A stretch of 60,933 bases of DNA, taken from contig PWGJ01000059.1 of the NCBI GenBank assembly GCA_003554445.1, positions 1 to 60,933 on the forward strand. The letters run 5' to 3'. This stretch comes from Candidatus Nealsoniibacteriota bacterium. Lineage in GTDB: Bacteria > Patescibacteriota > Minisyncoccia > Minisyncoccales > PWPS01. Each line of letters opens with the position of its first letter. Within the stretch, counting starts at the first letter, position 1. Below the pieces are notes generated by a model. That model saw only the letters and a list, made by a program, of their open reading frames with translations. It was not told the origin of the DNA and did not search any database. Positions 50,738-59,603 of this stretch are shown here, piece after piece. The translations under genes and the position numbers were made by a program.

Positions 50738-52354
50738 TTAGTATATATCTTCTCTTTTTTCTTTCAAAAAGCTTCTCCATTGCTCTAAAAACTGTATGAA
50801 AGACATAAAAGGTAGGTCAATAAGAGCGCTGAAGAATATGGAGATAATATTGTAGCGCTTCCATTTGTTGGTAAACCACTTTCCAAGCCTTATGACCGGT
50901 AGTGCGAATATATCCATCAAAACGTTTAAAAAGTTTTCCTTTTCCGTCATCATATGAAGTTCTTTTGCTCTGTCTCTTATCTTTGTTCCGGCAAACGCGA
51001 TTAAGGATAAAAATATTATAAATATCAGATAAGAGAGTGGAGGAAAGCTAGCCAAATTCAATACGTAGAAAATTATTGCAATACTGGCAAAAAGGCTCAA
51101 TGTCCAGATCAGATTTATAATAAAATTCGATATAAAACCTCTTTTTCGTGGTTTCTTAATTTTAAGTTTATCTTTCTTTTCTTTTTTATAAACTATTTTC
51201 ATCGATTCCAGTATGACTTTATGTAAGTTTTCTTCCGGTGGGGGGCTTATAGTCAAGACAAAAGCGGCCATCAGTATTGTCGGAATAAAGATTGTTACAA
51301 AAACCGCTTGAATCGGATAATCATAATCCATCAAGGTTGCAAGTGGAATTTCCAGAGCGTAAAGAGCTGCTACGTTGGTTATGAATATCGAGATCGTAGC
51401 ATAGGCTGCTGATCTGGATAATCGTGACTTCATAGTCTCAACCCTTTTTTGATAAACCGCCTTTATTTTCTTCTCCAATTCTTGAGGATTTTCTATTGCC
51501 TCCTTAGGGGTCTTCGAATTATTTTTTAAGATATCTCCCAGTAGGAGATAGGGGGTGCTGTGCTTTTTGGAAAGATGATAAAATTTAGTTTCCAGTTTGT
51601 GATTGAAATAATAATCTATCTTTTCTCTTATTTTATATATCTGAAGGGCAATTTTTTTAAGTTCATCTTGCGATAGATTATGCCAATTGGGGTAGCTGTG
51701 CTTAAAAAGATGGTAAGTTATAATCGGTTCATCCAAATTGAAAAGTGCTCTCTGAATTGCAATGTAGAGAAGTGTTTCTTTCGTTTTTGTATCCAATTCA
51801 TCAAAATAGCCCTTTTCAACTTCAACTCTTTTCTTCATCTGCTCAAACATATATTCAATCAGAAACTTTTCTCCTTTTGATGGGCTAAGAGTTTCTTCAA
51901 TTTCACAAGATGCAACGGAAGTAAGCCATTGATAGGTATCAACCTTATAATCGCTGTCTTTTTCATCCGGGAGATTGTTAAGTATATAAAGATACTTATC
52001 AAGAATTTCTTGAACATCCTCAACCTTGGACTCTTTAATCGTATCGTTGGGAAGATGTCCGGCCCGAATAAGTTCCAAAACTAAAGACTCGGCGTTCACT
52101 CCTTTCTTGCCCTCATTTAAAATATTTACCTTCGGGAGAGTTTTTCTCCTTAAAGTTCTTTCGATGGCACTCCTTCTTAAGAGATGTTCACCCTTCCAGT
52201 CTATAATACCCCTTATTTTGTCGTAAAAGGATGCAACTCTCTTAGCTATTTCATCTACATGAATCGTTGCTCCCTCTCCTTCCTCTTTTTTTTGATTGAA
52301 TGCCGACCTGTATTTTTCAGTTAATTTTTCGGTCGACTCGGAAAGTTTTTGCAT
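50738..52354 (-). CDS. Large membrane protein of unknown function
   Basis: 538 residues. A soluble N-terminal part (about 1-330, mostly helical, e.g. DEIAKRVASFYDKIRGIIDWKGEHLLRRSAIERTLRRKTL) is followed by four to five membrane segments (ATISIFITNVAALYALEIPLA, AVFVTIFIPTILMAAFVL, FIINLIWTLSLFASIAIIFYVL, SYLIFIIFLSLIAFAG, plus a terminal amphipathic piece). I recognise no domain. It sits 2 bases after thrS stop and before miaB, so it is likely under the Thr leader. Confidence 0.7.
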   Translation of the reverse strand: MQKLSESTEKLTEKYRSAFNQKKEEGEGATIHVDEIAKRVASFYDKIRGIIDWKGEHLLRRSAIERTLRRKTLPKVNILNEGKKGVNAESLVLELIRAGHLPNDTIKESKVEDVQEILDKYLYILNNLPDEKDSDYKVDTYQWLTSVASCEIEETLSPSKGEKFLIEYMFEQMKKRVEVEKGYFDELDTKTKETLLYIAIQRALFNLDEPIITYHLFKHSYPNWHNLSQDELKKIALQIYKIREKIDYYFNHKLETKFYHLSKKHSTPYLLLGDILKNNSKTPKEAIENPQELEKKIKAVYQKRVETMKSRLSRSAAYATISIFITNVAALYALEIPLATLMDYDYPIQAVFVTIFIPTILMAAFVLTISPPPEENLHKVILESMKIVYKKEKKDKLKIKKPRKRGFISNFIINLIWTLSLFASIAIIFYVLNLASFPPLSYLIFIIFLSLIAFAGTKIRDRAKELHMMTEKENFLNVLMDIFALPVIRLGKWFTNKWKRYNIISIFFSALIDLPFMSFIQFLEQWRSFLKEKREDIY

Positions 52355-52356
52355 TT

Positions 52357-54081
52357 TTATTTTTTTGATTTTTCTTCAATATCTTGCACTAAATCATCTA
52401 TTGACATTTCGCCGATTTCCTCTCCTCTGAATCTTACATTAACAGATTGAGACTCTTCTTCTTTACTCCCGACAACCAATAAGTAGGGAATCTTTTGCGT
52501 TTCCCCATTACGGATTGCTTTGGACAAAGTTTCGTTGATTCCCTCAATGCTGACGCGAATATTTTTTTCTCGTAGCTTTTTTCTAACTTTTTGAGCGTAA
52601 CTATCTTGTTTTTCGGAGATTGGGATTATCCAAGCTTGAACAGGTGATAGCCATACGGGAAACATTCCTTCGGTGTGTTCAATGTAAACGCCTAAAAATC
52701 TTTCCAGTGAGCCCAGAAGCGCTCTGTGAACCATAAAAGGAGTCTCTTCTTCACCTTCGGAGTTTATATAGCTCATTTCGAAGCGGGAAGTAATATTGAA
52801 GTCAACTTGAATTGTAGAGAGTTGCCACTTTCTACCCATTGCATCGACTGCATCAATATCTATTTTGGGAGCGTAAAAAGCTGCCTCTCCCTCATCTCTT
52901 ATATATTCTGTCTGCCCGAAGCTTTTAAGAGCTTCTTCCAAAGCTTTTTCTGCTTTTTCCCATTGCTCGTCAGTTCCGAAATAGTCCTCCTTTTTTTTCG
53001 GATCTCTAACTGAAAGTTTGAAGATAAGATCTTCCATTCCCAAAGTAGAATATATGTATTTGGTTATTTTTAAAGCGTTCATTATCTCATCCTGAAGCTG
53101 ATCTCCCCTACAAATTATATGAGCATCATCTTGAGTGAATCCTCGGGGTCTGGTTAATCCGTGAAGCTCACCGGACTTTTCATATCTGTAGACGGTTCCC
53201 ATCTCAGCCCATCTTTTTGGAAGTTCTCTATAGCTTCTAGTTTTGGATTTGTACATCTTTACATGAAAAGGGCAATTCATCGGTTTCAACCTGTATTTTT
53301 TTTCATCAACAGTGAGAGGTCCATACATGTCTTCGGCATAATGTTTTAGATGTCCGGAACGCTCCCAAAGCTCTTCATTTGCTATATGGGGAGTTGATAC
53401 TATTTTGTAATCGTTTTTGAGATAGGTATCCATAGCGAAGTCCATGAGCAATTTTCGAAGCATTGCCCCTTTGGGTAGATAGAGGGGGAGTCCTTGACCA
53501 ACCTCTTCATCGAACATAAAAAGCTCCAGATTTTTTCCTATCTTTCTATGATCTCTCTTTTCCGCCTCTTTTCTCATTTTCAGATAATTGTCCAACTCTT
53601 TTTTATTTTCAAACGCAAGTCCGTAAATTCTTTGCATCATTTCGTTTTTCTCGTCTCCTTTAAAGTAAGCTCCGGAAGTTCTATCGATTTTAAATGCCTG
53701 AGGATCCAGATCGCCTGTAGATTTAACATGAGGCCCCTTACATAAATCAATAAATTTTCCCGTTTTATAAACAGAAATTTCTTCACCATCAAGATCTTCA
53801 ACAAGTTCAAGCTTGTAAGGGTCGTCCTTGAATATCTTTTTTGCCTTCTTTTTACTTATAATCTCTTTTTCAAAAGATAAATCTTCCTTGATCTTTTTTC
53901 TCATTTTTTTCTCTATCTCTTTAAAATCATCTTCACTTACATCTATATCTTTAAAATCATAGTAAAATCCGTTATCTATTGCGGGACCTATACCTATCTT
54001 TGCCTCGGGAAAGATATCCTTTATTACTGCAGCTAATATATGTGAGTACGAATGTCTCTTTTTTTCTAAATTTTTATTCAT
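52357..54081 (-). CDS. thrS: Threonyl-tRNA synthetase lacking the TGS domain
   Basis: 574 residues against 642 in E. coli. It starts directly at the N2 editing domain (KKRHSYSHILAAVIKDIFPEAKIGIGPAIDNGFYYDF, CKGPHVKSTGDL zinc/editing residues), then the class II core (FDEEVGQGLPLYLPKGAMLR; MNCPFHVKMYKS; RYEKSGELHGLTRPRGFTQDDAHIIC; VHRALLGSLERFLGVYIEHTEG) and the anticodon domain. The TGS domain (~60 residues) is missing. Preceded by an attenuator with a poly-Thr leader peptide. Confidence 0.97.
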   Translation of the reverse strand: MNKNLEKKRHSYSHILAAVIKDIFPEAKIGIGPAIDNGFYYDFKDIDVSEDDFKEIEKKMRKKIKEDLSFEKEIISKKKAKKIFKDDPYKLELVEDLDGEEISVYKTGKFIDLCKGPHVKSTGDLDPQAFKIDRTSGAYFKGDEKNEMMQRIYGLAFENKKELDNYLKMRKEAEKRDHRKIGKNLELFMFDEEVGQGLPLYLPKGAMLRKLLMDFAMDTYLKNDYKIVSTPHIANEELWERSGHLKHYAEDMYGPLTVDEKKYRLKPMNCPFHVKMYKSKTRSYRELPKRWAEMGTVYRYEKSGELHGLTRPRGFTQDDAHIICRGDQLQDEIMNALKITKYIYSTLGMEDLIFKLSVRDPKKKEDYFGTDEQWEKAEKALEEALKSFGQTEYIRDEGEAAFYAPKIDIDAVDAMGRKWQLSTIQVDFNITSRFEMSYINSEGEEETPFMVHRALLGSLERFLGVYIEHTEGMFPVWLSPVQAWIIPISEKQDSYAQKVRKKLREKNIRVSIEGINETLSKAIRNGETQKIPYLLVVGSKEEESQSVNVRFRGEEIGEMSIDDLVQDIEEKSKK

Positions 54082-54111
54082 GGTTTTATTTTATCATAAC
54101 AATTTAAAAAG

Positions 54112-54134
54112 AAAAAACCTCTTTGGAGAGGTTT
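54112..54134 (-). terminator. Attenuator terminator in the thrS leader
   Basis: Minus strand: AAACCTCT (54134-54127) and AGAGGTTT (54122-54115), loop CCAA, followed by a T-run (54117-54112). It lies between the Thr leader peptide and thrS and competes with an antiterminator. Confidence 0.88.
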
Positions 54135-54181
54135 CTTGTGGATTAAAACTACAAGTAACCCCTCGCTACAAAGAGGTGGTT
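54126..54181 (-). promoter_or_regulatory. Pause and antiterminator segments of the thrS attenuator
   Basis: Minus strand: segment 1 AACCACCTC (54181-54173; last Thr codons) pairs with segment 2 GAGGGGTT (54164-54157). Segment 2 can instead pair with segment 3 AACCTCTC (54133-54126) over 8 pairs with one G-U. Segment 3 is the left arm of the terminator. The 1:2, 2:3 and 3:4 order is that of classic leader-peptide attenuators. Confidence 0.85.
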
Positions 54182-54216
54182 GTCGTCGTTGTAGTTTGTT
54201 GAATTGAAAAATTCAT
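54166..54216 (-). CDS. Threonine leader peptide of thrS
   Basis: 16 residues, MNFSIQQTTTTTTTSL, with seven consecutive Thr codons (ACT ACA ACG ACG ACA ACC ACC) and a TAG stop. The predicted start of transcription (-10 TAAAAT at 54229-54224) lies at or beside the ATG, so the message is probably leaderless. Slow translation at the Thr codons when charged tRNA-Thr is scarce would keep segment 1 covered and allow the antiterminator. Confidence 0.88.
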   Translation of the reverse strand: MNFSIQQTTTTTTTSL

Positions 54217-54223
54217 TGCCTTT

Positions 54224-54251
54224 ATTTTACAAATCTATTCCAAAAAGTCAA
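54224..54251 (-). promoter_or_regulatory. Promoter of the thrS leader
   Basis: Minus strand TTGACT (54251-54246), 16-base spacer, TAAAAT (54229-54224). It begins 2 bases after the dnaE stop codon. Confidence 0.75.
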
Positions 54252-54252
54252 A

Positions 54253-57200
54253 TTAATTGATTCTCTTAATCTTTTCAGCTATTATTTTTGGATTTTCGTC
54301 TCTATGATTTACTTTCCCATAAACAAAAACTATATTATTTGAGTCCAGGAGACTCTTATATTTTTGATAAGTGTCGGGAAAGACTATTATTTCGATGCTA
54401 TCTTCCTTGTTTTTAAGAGTTGCAAAACTCATCCGGTTTCCTTTTTTGGTGGTAATCTCTTTTGTTTTCGAAATCATGCCGCCGATTCGCACTTTTTTAT
54501 CTGACATTTGTCTCTTTGCCTTTTCTATGCTCATCGCTTTTTTTAATTTCTTCTGATGCTTATCCAAGGGATGACCCGTAATAAAAAGACCTAACAATTC
54601 TTTTTCCCACTTTAACTTATCATCAACGGGGGTAGGATCAACTTCATCCAGCTTTATTTCGGATTTGTATGCGTCATTGGATTCAAAAAGCCCGGACTGG
54701 CCACTCTTTTCCTTGCTTCTTATCTCTTTACTGTAGGCTAATATTTTTTCCATATTTTTTAAGATTCTGTTTCTTTCCATTAAGCTTTCGAAGGCTCCCG
54801 CTTTAGCTAACGCCTCAAGTGATTTTTTATTGAGATGTCGGGAATGAATTCTTGACAAGAAGTCATTTAAAGATTTATATTTTCCGTTCTCTTTTCTATC
54901 TTCCACAATTTCTTCCACCAGTTTGCTGCCGACGTTTTTAATTGCAGCCAACCCAAATCTTATCTGATTTTTTTCCGGAACCACACTGAAATAGGTAAAA
55001 CTTTCATTTATATCGGGTTGTAAAACTTCAATTCCCATTCGCTTACATTCTCCCATCAAAAACCCGAGACGATCTATATTTTTCTGCTCTGCGGTAAGAA
55101 GGGATGACATAAATTCTTCCGGATAATGAGCTTTAAGATAGGCGGTTTGATAGGCTACCTGAGCGTAAGCGGCAGCATGACTCTTGTTGAATGAATATTG
55201 AGCGAAGGGCTTAATCCAGCTCCAAATTTCTTCTCCCAGCTCTTCCGAATAACCATTTTCTTGCAACCCTTTTAGGAATTTTTTCTTCTGACTCTTGAGT
55301 AGAGAGGCAATCTTTTTACCTATTGCTTTTCTTAAAATATCGGCCTCGGCCAAGCTGTAGCCGGCCATCTCTTGAGCAATTCTCATAACCTGCTCCTGGT
55401 AGACGCAAACCCCGTAAGTTGATTTCAGAATCGGTTCCAAGTCGGGATGAAGATATTCAACATCTTCTTTACCGTGTTTTCTTTTAATATAGGTTGGAAT
55501 GTATTGCATCGGACCCGGTCGATAAAGGGCAACCATGGCAATAATATCTTCAATATTAGTAGGTTTTAGCTGTTTTAGATATCTTTGAAATCCGGATGAT
55601 TCAAGTTGAAAAACTCCGGTAGTATTTCCTTTTTGTAAGAGGTCAAAAGCTTTTTCATCATCAAGGTCAAGATTATCGATATCTATATTTTCATTATGAA
55701 TTGCGTAAACTTTTTTAAGCGTATCTTCAATAATGGTTAAATTCTTCAGCCCCAAAATATCCATCTTTAAGAGTCCTATGTCTTCTATTGCGTGCATTTC
55801 ATACTGGGTAACGATTACATTGTCATCTTGAGAGGGGTGTTGAAGAGGTACTCTGTTGGGAAGAGGTTCATTACCGATAACGAGCCCACAGGCATGAGTT
55901 GATGCATGACGAACTACTCCCTCCAATCTTTTTGCAGCATCAATTAATTTTTCGGCTTTGGGGTCGGTATTGTATAGTTGTCTGAAATCGGAGTTATTTT
56001 CCAAAGTTTCATCCAAATCCTGTCCGGTAGGTATCATCTTTGCAACCCGATCACAATAACCGTATTCATAACCCAAAGCTCTTCCCGTATCTCTGATTGC
56101 TGCTCTTGCCGCCATTGTTCCAAAAGTTATTATCTGAGCCACTTTTTCTTTCCCGTAAGTTCGAGCTATGTAATCGATTACTTCATCTCTTCTTTTATCT
56201 GTAAAATCAAGATCAATATCGGGCATCGACACCTTGGCTCTTCCGGGATTCAGAAATCTTTCGAAGATAAGGTCATATTTTAGTGGGTCGATATTGGTAA
56301 TTCTAAGCAAGTAAGAAACCAGAGAGCCTCCTGCGGAGCCTCTGCCCGGCCCCACTACGATATGGTTTTCTTTAGCCCAATTAACAAAGTCCTGAACTAT
56401 TAGAAAATAGGAGGCAAACCCGGTATCGTTAATTATATTCAACTCATAATCCAATCTTTCTTTCGCCCTTTCAAGATTCTTTTTTTCATACCTGTTTTTT
56501 AGATTTTTTTCACATAAATCACGCAAATGCTCCTCGGCGCTTTTTCCGTTGGGTAGTGGTATTTTAGGTAGTCTGGTTTGCCCTAAATTAAATTCAAAAT
56601 CACAAAGGTCTTTTATTTTTTGAGTATTTTTTATCGCTTCGGGAGTATCAGCGAATATCTCTGCCATCTTCTCCGGGCTTTTCATCGAAAAGTCATCTTC
56701 TCTCAAAGATAATCTGTCCGGGTCATTAACATCCGAACCCGTGCTTATGGACATTAAAATATCTTGAATTTCTCCGTCTTCCGGCTTAAGGTAATGACTG
56801 TCACAAGTTGCAACCAGAGGTATGTCCAATTCTTCTGACCAACTTTTAAGTGTTTCGTTGACCGTTTTTTGTTGAGATATATTGGGGTGGTGCTGGATCT
56901 CAAAATAAAAAGAATCTTTCCCGAATATATTTTTATACTTCAAAGCTAACTCTTTAGCCTCTTTCTTTTTTCCGGACAATATATATTGAGGAATTTTCCC
57001 TTGTATGCAGGCACTCAAGGCGATTAATCCTTCCGAGTGTTTCTCCAACAACTTTTCATCTATTCTTGGCTTGTAGTAAAAACCTCTCAGATGTGCCTCA
57101 GTAATCATCTTCACTAAATTTTTATAACCTTGATCATTTTTAACCAACAAAACAAGGTGATAGTTTTTATTATCCACTTTGGGTCTTTTTTGCTCCATAC

Positions 57201-57417
57201 CATCTACGGCAACATACAACTCTGATCCTATTATTGGTTTGATGTCTTCATCCTTAGCTTTTTTGTAAAACTCGACTGCGCCATAGAGAACACCATGGTC
57301 GGTTAATGCAACCGAGTCCATATTATTTTCCTTTACGTAGTTGATGAGTTCATCTATTTTTGGTAGTCCATCCAAGATGCTATAGTGAGAATGGACATGT
57401 AAATGTGTAAAATTCAT
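54253..57417 (-). CDS. dnaE: DNA polymerase III alpha subunit
   Basis: 1054 residues, family C replicative polymerase. The PHP domain opens FTHLHVHSHYSILDGLPKI and includes ALTDHGVLYG. The palm holds PDIDLDFTDKRRDEVIDYI (catalytic Asp pair); GRGSAGGSLVSYLLRI, ALYRPGPM, YGVCVYQEQVMRIAQEMAGYSLAEADILRKAIGKK and FNKSHAAAYAQVAYQTAYLK follow. HhH and OB-fold parts (KVRIGGMISKTKEITTKKGNRMSFATL) end the protein; the C-terminal tau-binding region of E. coli (1160 residues) is absent. Stop 2 bases before the thrS promoter. Confidence 0.97.
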   Translation of the reverse strand: MNFTHLHVHSHYSILDGLPKIDELINYVKENNMDSVALTDHGVLYGAVEFYKKAKDEDIKPIIGSELYVAVDGMEQKRPKVDNKNYHLVLLVKNDQGYKNLVKMITEAHLRGFYYKPRIDEKLLEKHSEGLIALSACIQGKIPQYILSGKKKEAKELALKYKNIFGKDSFYFEIQHHPNISQQKTVNETLKSWSEELDIPLVATCDSHYLKPEDGEIQDILMSISTGSDVNDPDRLSLREDDFSMKSPEKMAEIFADTPEAIKNTQKIKDLCDFEFNLGQTRLPKIPLPNGKSAEEHLRDLCEKNLKNRYEKKNLERAKERLDYELNIINDTGFASYFLIVQDFVNWAKENHIVVGPGRGSAGGSLVSYLLRITNIDPLKYDLIFERFLNPGRAKVSMPDIDLDFTDKRRDEVIDYIARTYGKEKVAQIITFGTMAARAAIRDTGRALGYEYGYCDRVAKMIPTGQDLDETLENNSDFRQLYNTDPKAEKLIDAAKRLEGVVRHASTHACGLVIGNEPLPNRVPLQHPSQDDNVIVTQYEMHAIEDIGLLKMDILGLKNLTIIEDTLKKVYAIHNENIDIDNLDLDDEKAFDLLQKGNTTGVFQLESSGFQRYLKQLKPTNIEDIIAMVALYRPGPMQYIPTYIKRKHGKEDVEYLHPDLEPILKSTYGVCVYQEQVMRIAQEMAGYSLAEADILRKAIGKKIASLLKSQKKKFLKGLQENGYSEELGEEIWSWIKPFAQYSFNKSHAAAYAQVAYQTAYLKAHYPEEFMSSLLTAEQKNIDRLGFLMGECKRMGIEVLQPDINESFTYFSVVPEKNQIRFGLAAIKNVGSKLVEEIVEDRKENGKYKSLNDFLSRIHSRHLNKKSLEALAKAGAFESLMERNRILKNMEKILAYSKEIRSKEKSGQSGLFESNDAYKSEIKLDEVDPTPVDDKLKWEKELLGLFITGHPLDKHQKKLKKAMSIEKAKRQMSDKKVRIGGMISKTKEITTKKGNRMSFATLKNKEDSIEIIVFPDTYQKYKSLLDSNNIVFVYGKVNHRDENPKIIAEKIKRIN

Positions 57418-57483
57418 TAATCGGAAGGTATTAAAAATTGTAACCGCTCTTTAATGATATAAAAAATTAGGCTAAAAATAAAG

Positions 57484-58047
57484 ATGAAAAAGAAAAAAGA
57501 AAAGATAATAGGAGTTGATGAAGCGGGTAGAGGACCGTTAGCGGGTCCGGTTTTTGCCGGAGCAGCTTACATAAAAGAAGAGCCCGAATTTTTAAAAGAG
57601 ATAAAAGACAGCAAGAAGATATCGGAAAAGAAAAGAGAAAGACTTTATGATCAAATTATAAGGAGTGAAAAAATAGTTACTTCCGTAGCTTATATGAATT
57701 CGGATGTTATAGACTCCATTAACATATTGGAAGCGACAAAGCTGGCCATGAAAGAGGCAGTAGAAGGGATAAAAGAGAAAGGATTGGTCGTAGTGGACGG
57801 AAATTTTAAGATTCCTATTGAGCGAAAGCAAAAGTCAGTAATTAAAGCGGATGAAAAGATCTTAGAATGTTCGATAGCCTCCATTATAGCTAAAGTTTCC
57901 AGGGATAGAGTGATGCGGAAAATGGATAATGAGTTTCCGGGATATGGATTTTCTTCCAATAAAGGATATCCTACAAAAGCGCATAAGGAAGCGATAAAAA
58001 AACTGGGCCCAACTAGGATTCACAGAAAATCATTCGAGATGAATTGA
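57484..58047 (+). CDS. rnhB: Ribonuclease HII
   Basis: 187 residues. It cuts RNA in RNA-DNA hybrids and removes misinserted ribonucleotides. IGVDEAGRGPLAGPVFAGAAYI (catalytic Asp, Glu), KDSKKISEKKRERLYDQI, VDGNFKIPI, ADEKILECSIASIIAKVSRDRVM and FSSNKGYPTKAHKEAIKKLGPTRIHRKSF are standard. It diverges from dnaE. No SD. Confidence 0.97.
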   Translation: MKKKKEKIIGVDEAGRGPLAGPVFAGAAYIKEEPEFLKEIKDSKKISEKKRERLYDQIIRSEKIVTSVAYMNSDVIDSINILEATKLAMKEAVEGIKEKGLVVVDGNFKIPIERKQKSVIKADEKILECSIASIIAKVSRDRVMRKMDNEFPGYGFSSNKGYPTKAHKEAIKKLGPTRIHRKSFEMN

Positions 58048-58054
58048 ATTTTTC

Positions 58055-58083
58055 TTGCCTTAAATAATATTTTCTGTTACAAT
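58055..58083 (+). promoter_or_regulatory. Promoter of rpmF-nusB-rnc
   Basis: TTGCCT (58055-58060), 17-base spacer, TACAAT (58078-58083). Leader about 46 bases containing an 8-codon ORF of doubtful meaning. Confidence 0.55.
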
Positions 58084-58135
58084 AAATAAATGTCTGACAA
58101 AGACGTCAATTTATAAGTAGATTTATATTAAAATT

Positions 58136-58405
58136 ATGGCTGTTCCGAAATCCAGAAATACAAAATCAAAAAGAAACAATCGGAGGATGCACATCTATTT
58201 AGAAAATCCTCCCCTTACCGATTGCCAGACTTGCGGTGAAAAAGTAAGAAGGCATCATATGTGTAAAAATTGTGGTCATTATAAGGGTAAGCAAGTTGTA
58301 GACGTAATGGAGGAACTTACGGAAAAAGAAGAGAAAAAGAAGAAAGAGGAGATGGAGAAGAATAGACCCGATGGACCTTTAAATATGGAGAATTTGTCAA
58401 AATAA
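58136..58405 (+). CDS. rpmF: 50S ribosomal protein L32 with acidic tail
   Basis: 89 residues against the usual ~57-60. MAVPKSRNTKSKRNNRRMH, CQTCGEKVRRHHMCKNCGHYKGKQVV give the zinc-binding L32 (four Cys). The rest (VMEELTEKEEKKKKEEMEKNRPDGPLNMENLSK) is a charged extension. Followed by nusB 6 bases later. Confidence 0.93.
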   Translation: MAVPKSRNTKSKRNNRRMHIYLENPPLTDCQTCGEKVRRHHMCKNCGHYKGKQVVDVMEELTEKEEKKKKEEMEKNRPDGPLNMENLSK

Positions 58406-58411
58406 AAGAAT

Positions 58412-58858
58412 ATGTCCTCAAGACATTTGACGAGAAGAATAGTACTTCAAACACTTTATGAGTGGGATTTTTTTGGTAAAGAGAAAGATTACAAGGCCGT
58501 ATTGGAGAGAAACTTTGAAGAATTCGGACCTGATTTGGATGAAAAAGATTTCGCTGAAGATATTTTAGAGGGCATCTTCAATAATCTTGATGAATTAAAT
58601 AATATTATAACCACTGCGGCGCCACAATGGCCGCTTGAAAAAACAACGATAGTTGATAGAAATGTTCTCAGAATAGGTCTTTTTGAGCTTATTTACAGTG
58701 ATGATGAGGAAGTTCCCCCAAAGGTAGCTATTAACGAAGCTATCGAATTGGCAAAAGAGTTTGGAGGAGAAAGTTCGGGAAAGTTCGTAAATGGAGTTTT
58801 GGGAACCGTATACAATCAACTGCAAGAAGAAACCGAAGATGACCAGCAGCATGAATAA
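58412..58858 (+). CDS. nusB: Transcription antitermination factor NusB
   Basis: 148 residues. SSRHLTRRIVLQTLYEWDFF (family start), PLEKTTIVDRNVLRIGLFELIYSDDEEVPPKVAINEAIELAKEFGGESSGKFVNGVLGTVY (C-terminal half). It partners S10 in rRNA antitermination. Its stop codon lies inside rnc. Confidence 0.96.
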   Translation: MSSRHLTRRIVLQTLYEWDFFGKEKDYKAVLERNFEEFGPDLDEKDFAEDILEGIFNNLDELNNIITTAAPQWPLEKTTIVDRNVLRIGLFELIYSDDEEVPPKVAINEAIELAKEFGGESSGKFVNGVLGTVYNQLQEETEDDQQHE

Positions 58859-59546
58859 AAAATTTGAAAAACTTGAAAAAAAACTCGATCTGAATTTTAA
58901 AAATAAGGACTTGCTTGTTCAGGCTTTCTGCCATCGTTCTTATCTTAACGAAAATCCTGATTTTGATCTGGGACAAAATGAAAGATTGGAGTTTTTGGGT
59001 GATGCAGTTATGGAACTTGTTGTCACCGACTATTTATTTAAAAAATATCCGAATAAGTCGGAAGGTATTTTAACCAATTGGAGAGCGGCATTGGTTAATA
59101 CGAAAATGATTTCCAAAATTGCCAGAGAATTAAAGCTTGGAAAGTATCTGCTCCTCTCAAACGGAGAGAAGAGAGAAAGAGGAAAAGCTAAACAATATAT
59201 GTTGGCGGATACCTTCGAAGCTTTAATAGGGGCGATATATATCGATAGTGGATATAACCAAGCAAGAAAATTTATCAAGAAATATCTACTTAAGGAGCTG
59301 CCTGAGATTATCTCTTTGGAACTTTTCAAAGATCCAAAATCCGAACTGCAAGAGATTGCCCAGGAAAGATCAGGCATAACACCGGTTTATAAGAAAATAG
59401 ATGAAAATGGACCGGATCATGATAAAAGATTTCGAATGGGAGTCTTCTTGGGTGAAAAAAAACTTGCGGAAGGAGAGGGAGGATCAAAGAAAGAGGCTGA
59501 AGAGGAGGCGGCACAAAAAGCATTAGAAAAGAAGTTTAATAAGTAA
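58851..59546 (+). CDS. rnc: Ribonuclease III
   Basis: 231 residues. It processes rRNA precursors and other dsRNA. LVQAFCHRSYLNENP, NERLEFLGDAVMELVVTDYLF (signature with the catalytic acids), LADTFEALIGAIYIDSGY; then the dsRNA-binding domain DPKSELQEIAQERSGITPVYKK...KKLAEGEGGSKKEAEEEAAQKAL. The ATG at 58851 gives the normal N-terminus; an upstream in-frame ATG at 58791 lies deep in nusB. Confidence 0.97.
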   Translation: MNKKFEKLEKKLDLNFKNKDLLVQAFCHRSYLNENPDFDLGQNERLEFLGDAVMELVVTDYLFKKYPNKSEGILTNWRAALVNTKMISKIARELKLGKYLLLSNGEKRERGKAKQYMLADTFEALIGAIYIDSGYNQARKFIKKYLLKELPEIISLELFKDPKSELQEIAQERSGITPVYKKIDENGPDHDKRFRMGVFLGEKKLAEGEGGSKKEAEEEAAQKALEKKFNK

Positions 59547-59603
59547 ATTAGCACACCAGGGCGGATCAATCGGTAAGATTGATGAATGTCTTGGAGAATA
59601 AAT

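Noticed and set aside
58090..58116. 8-codon ORF (MSDKDVNL) upstream of rpmF
   Set aside because: Too short, no codon bias and no competing hairpins; probably chance.
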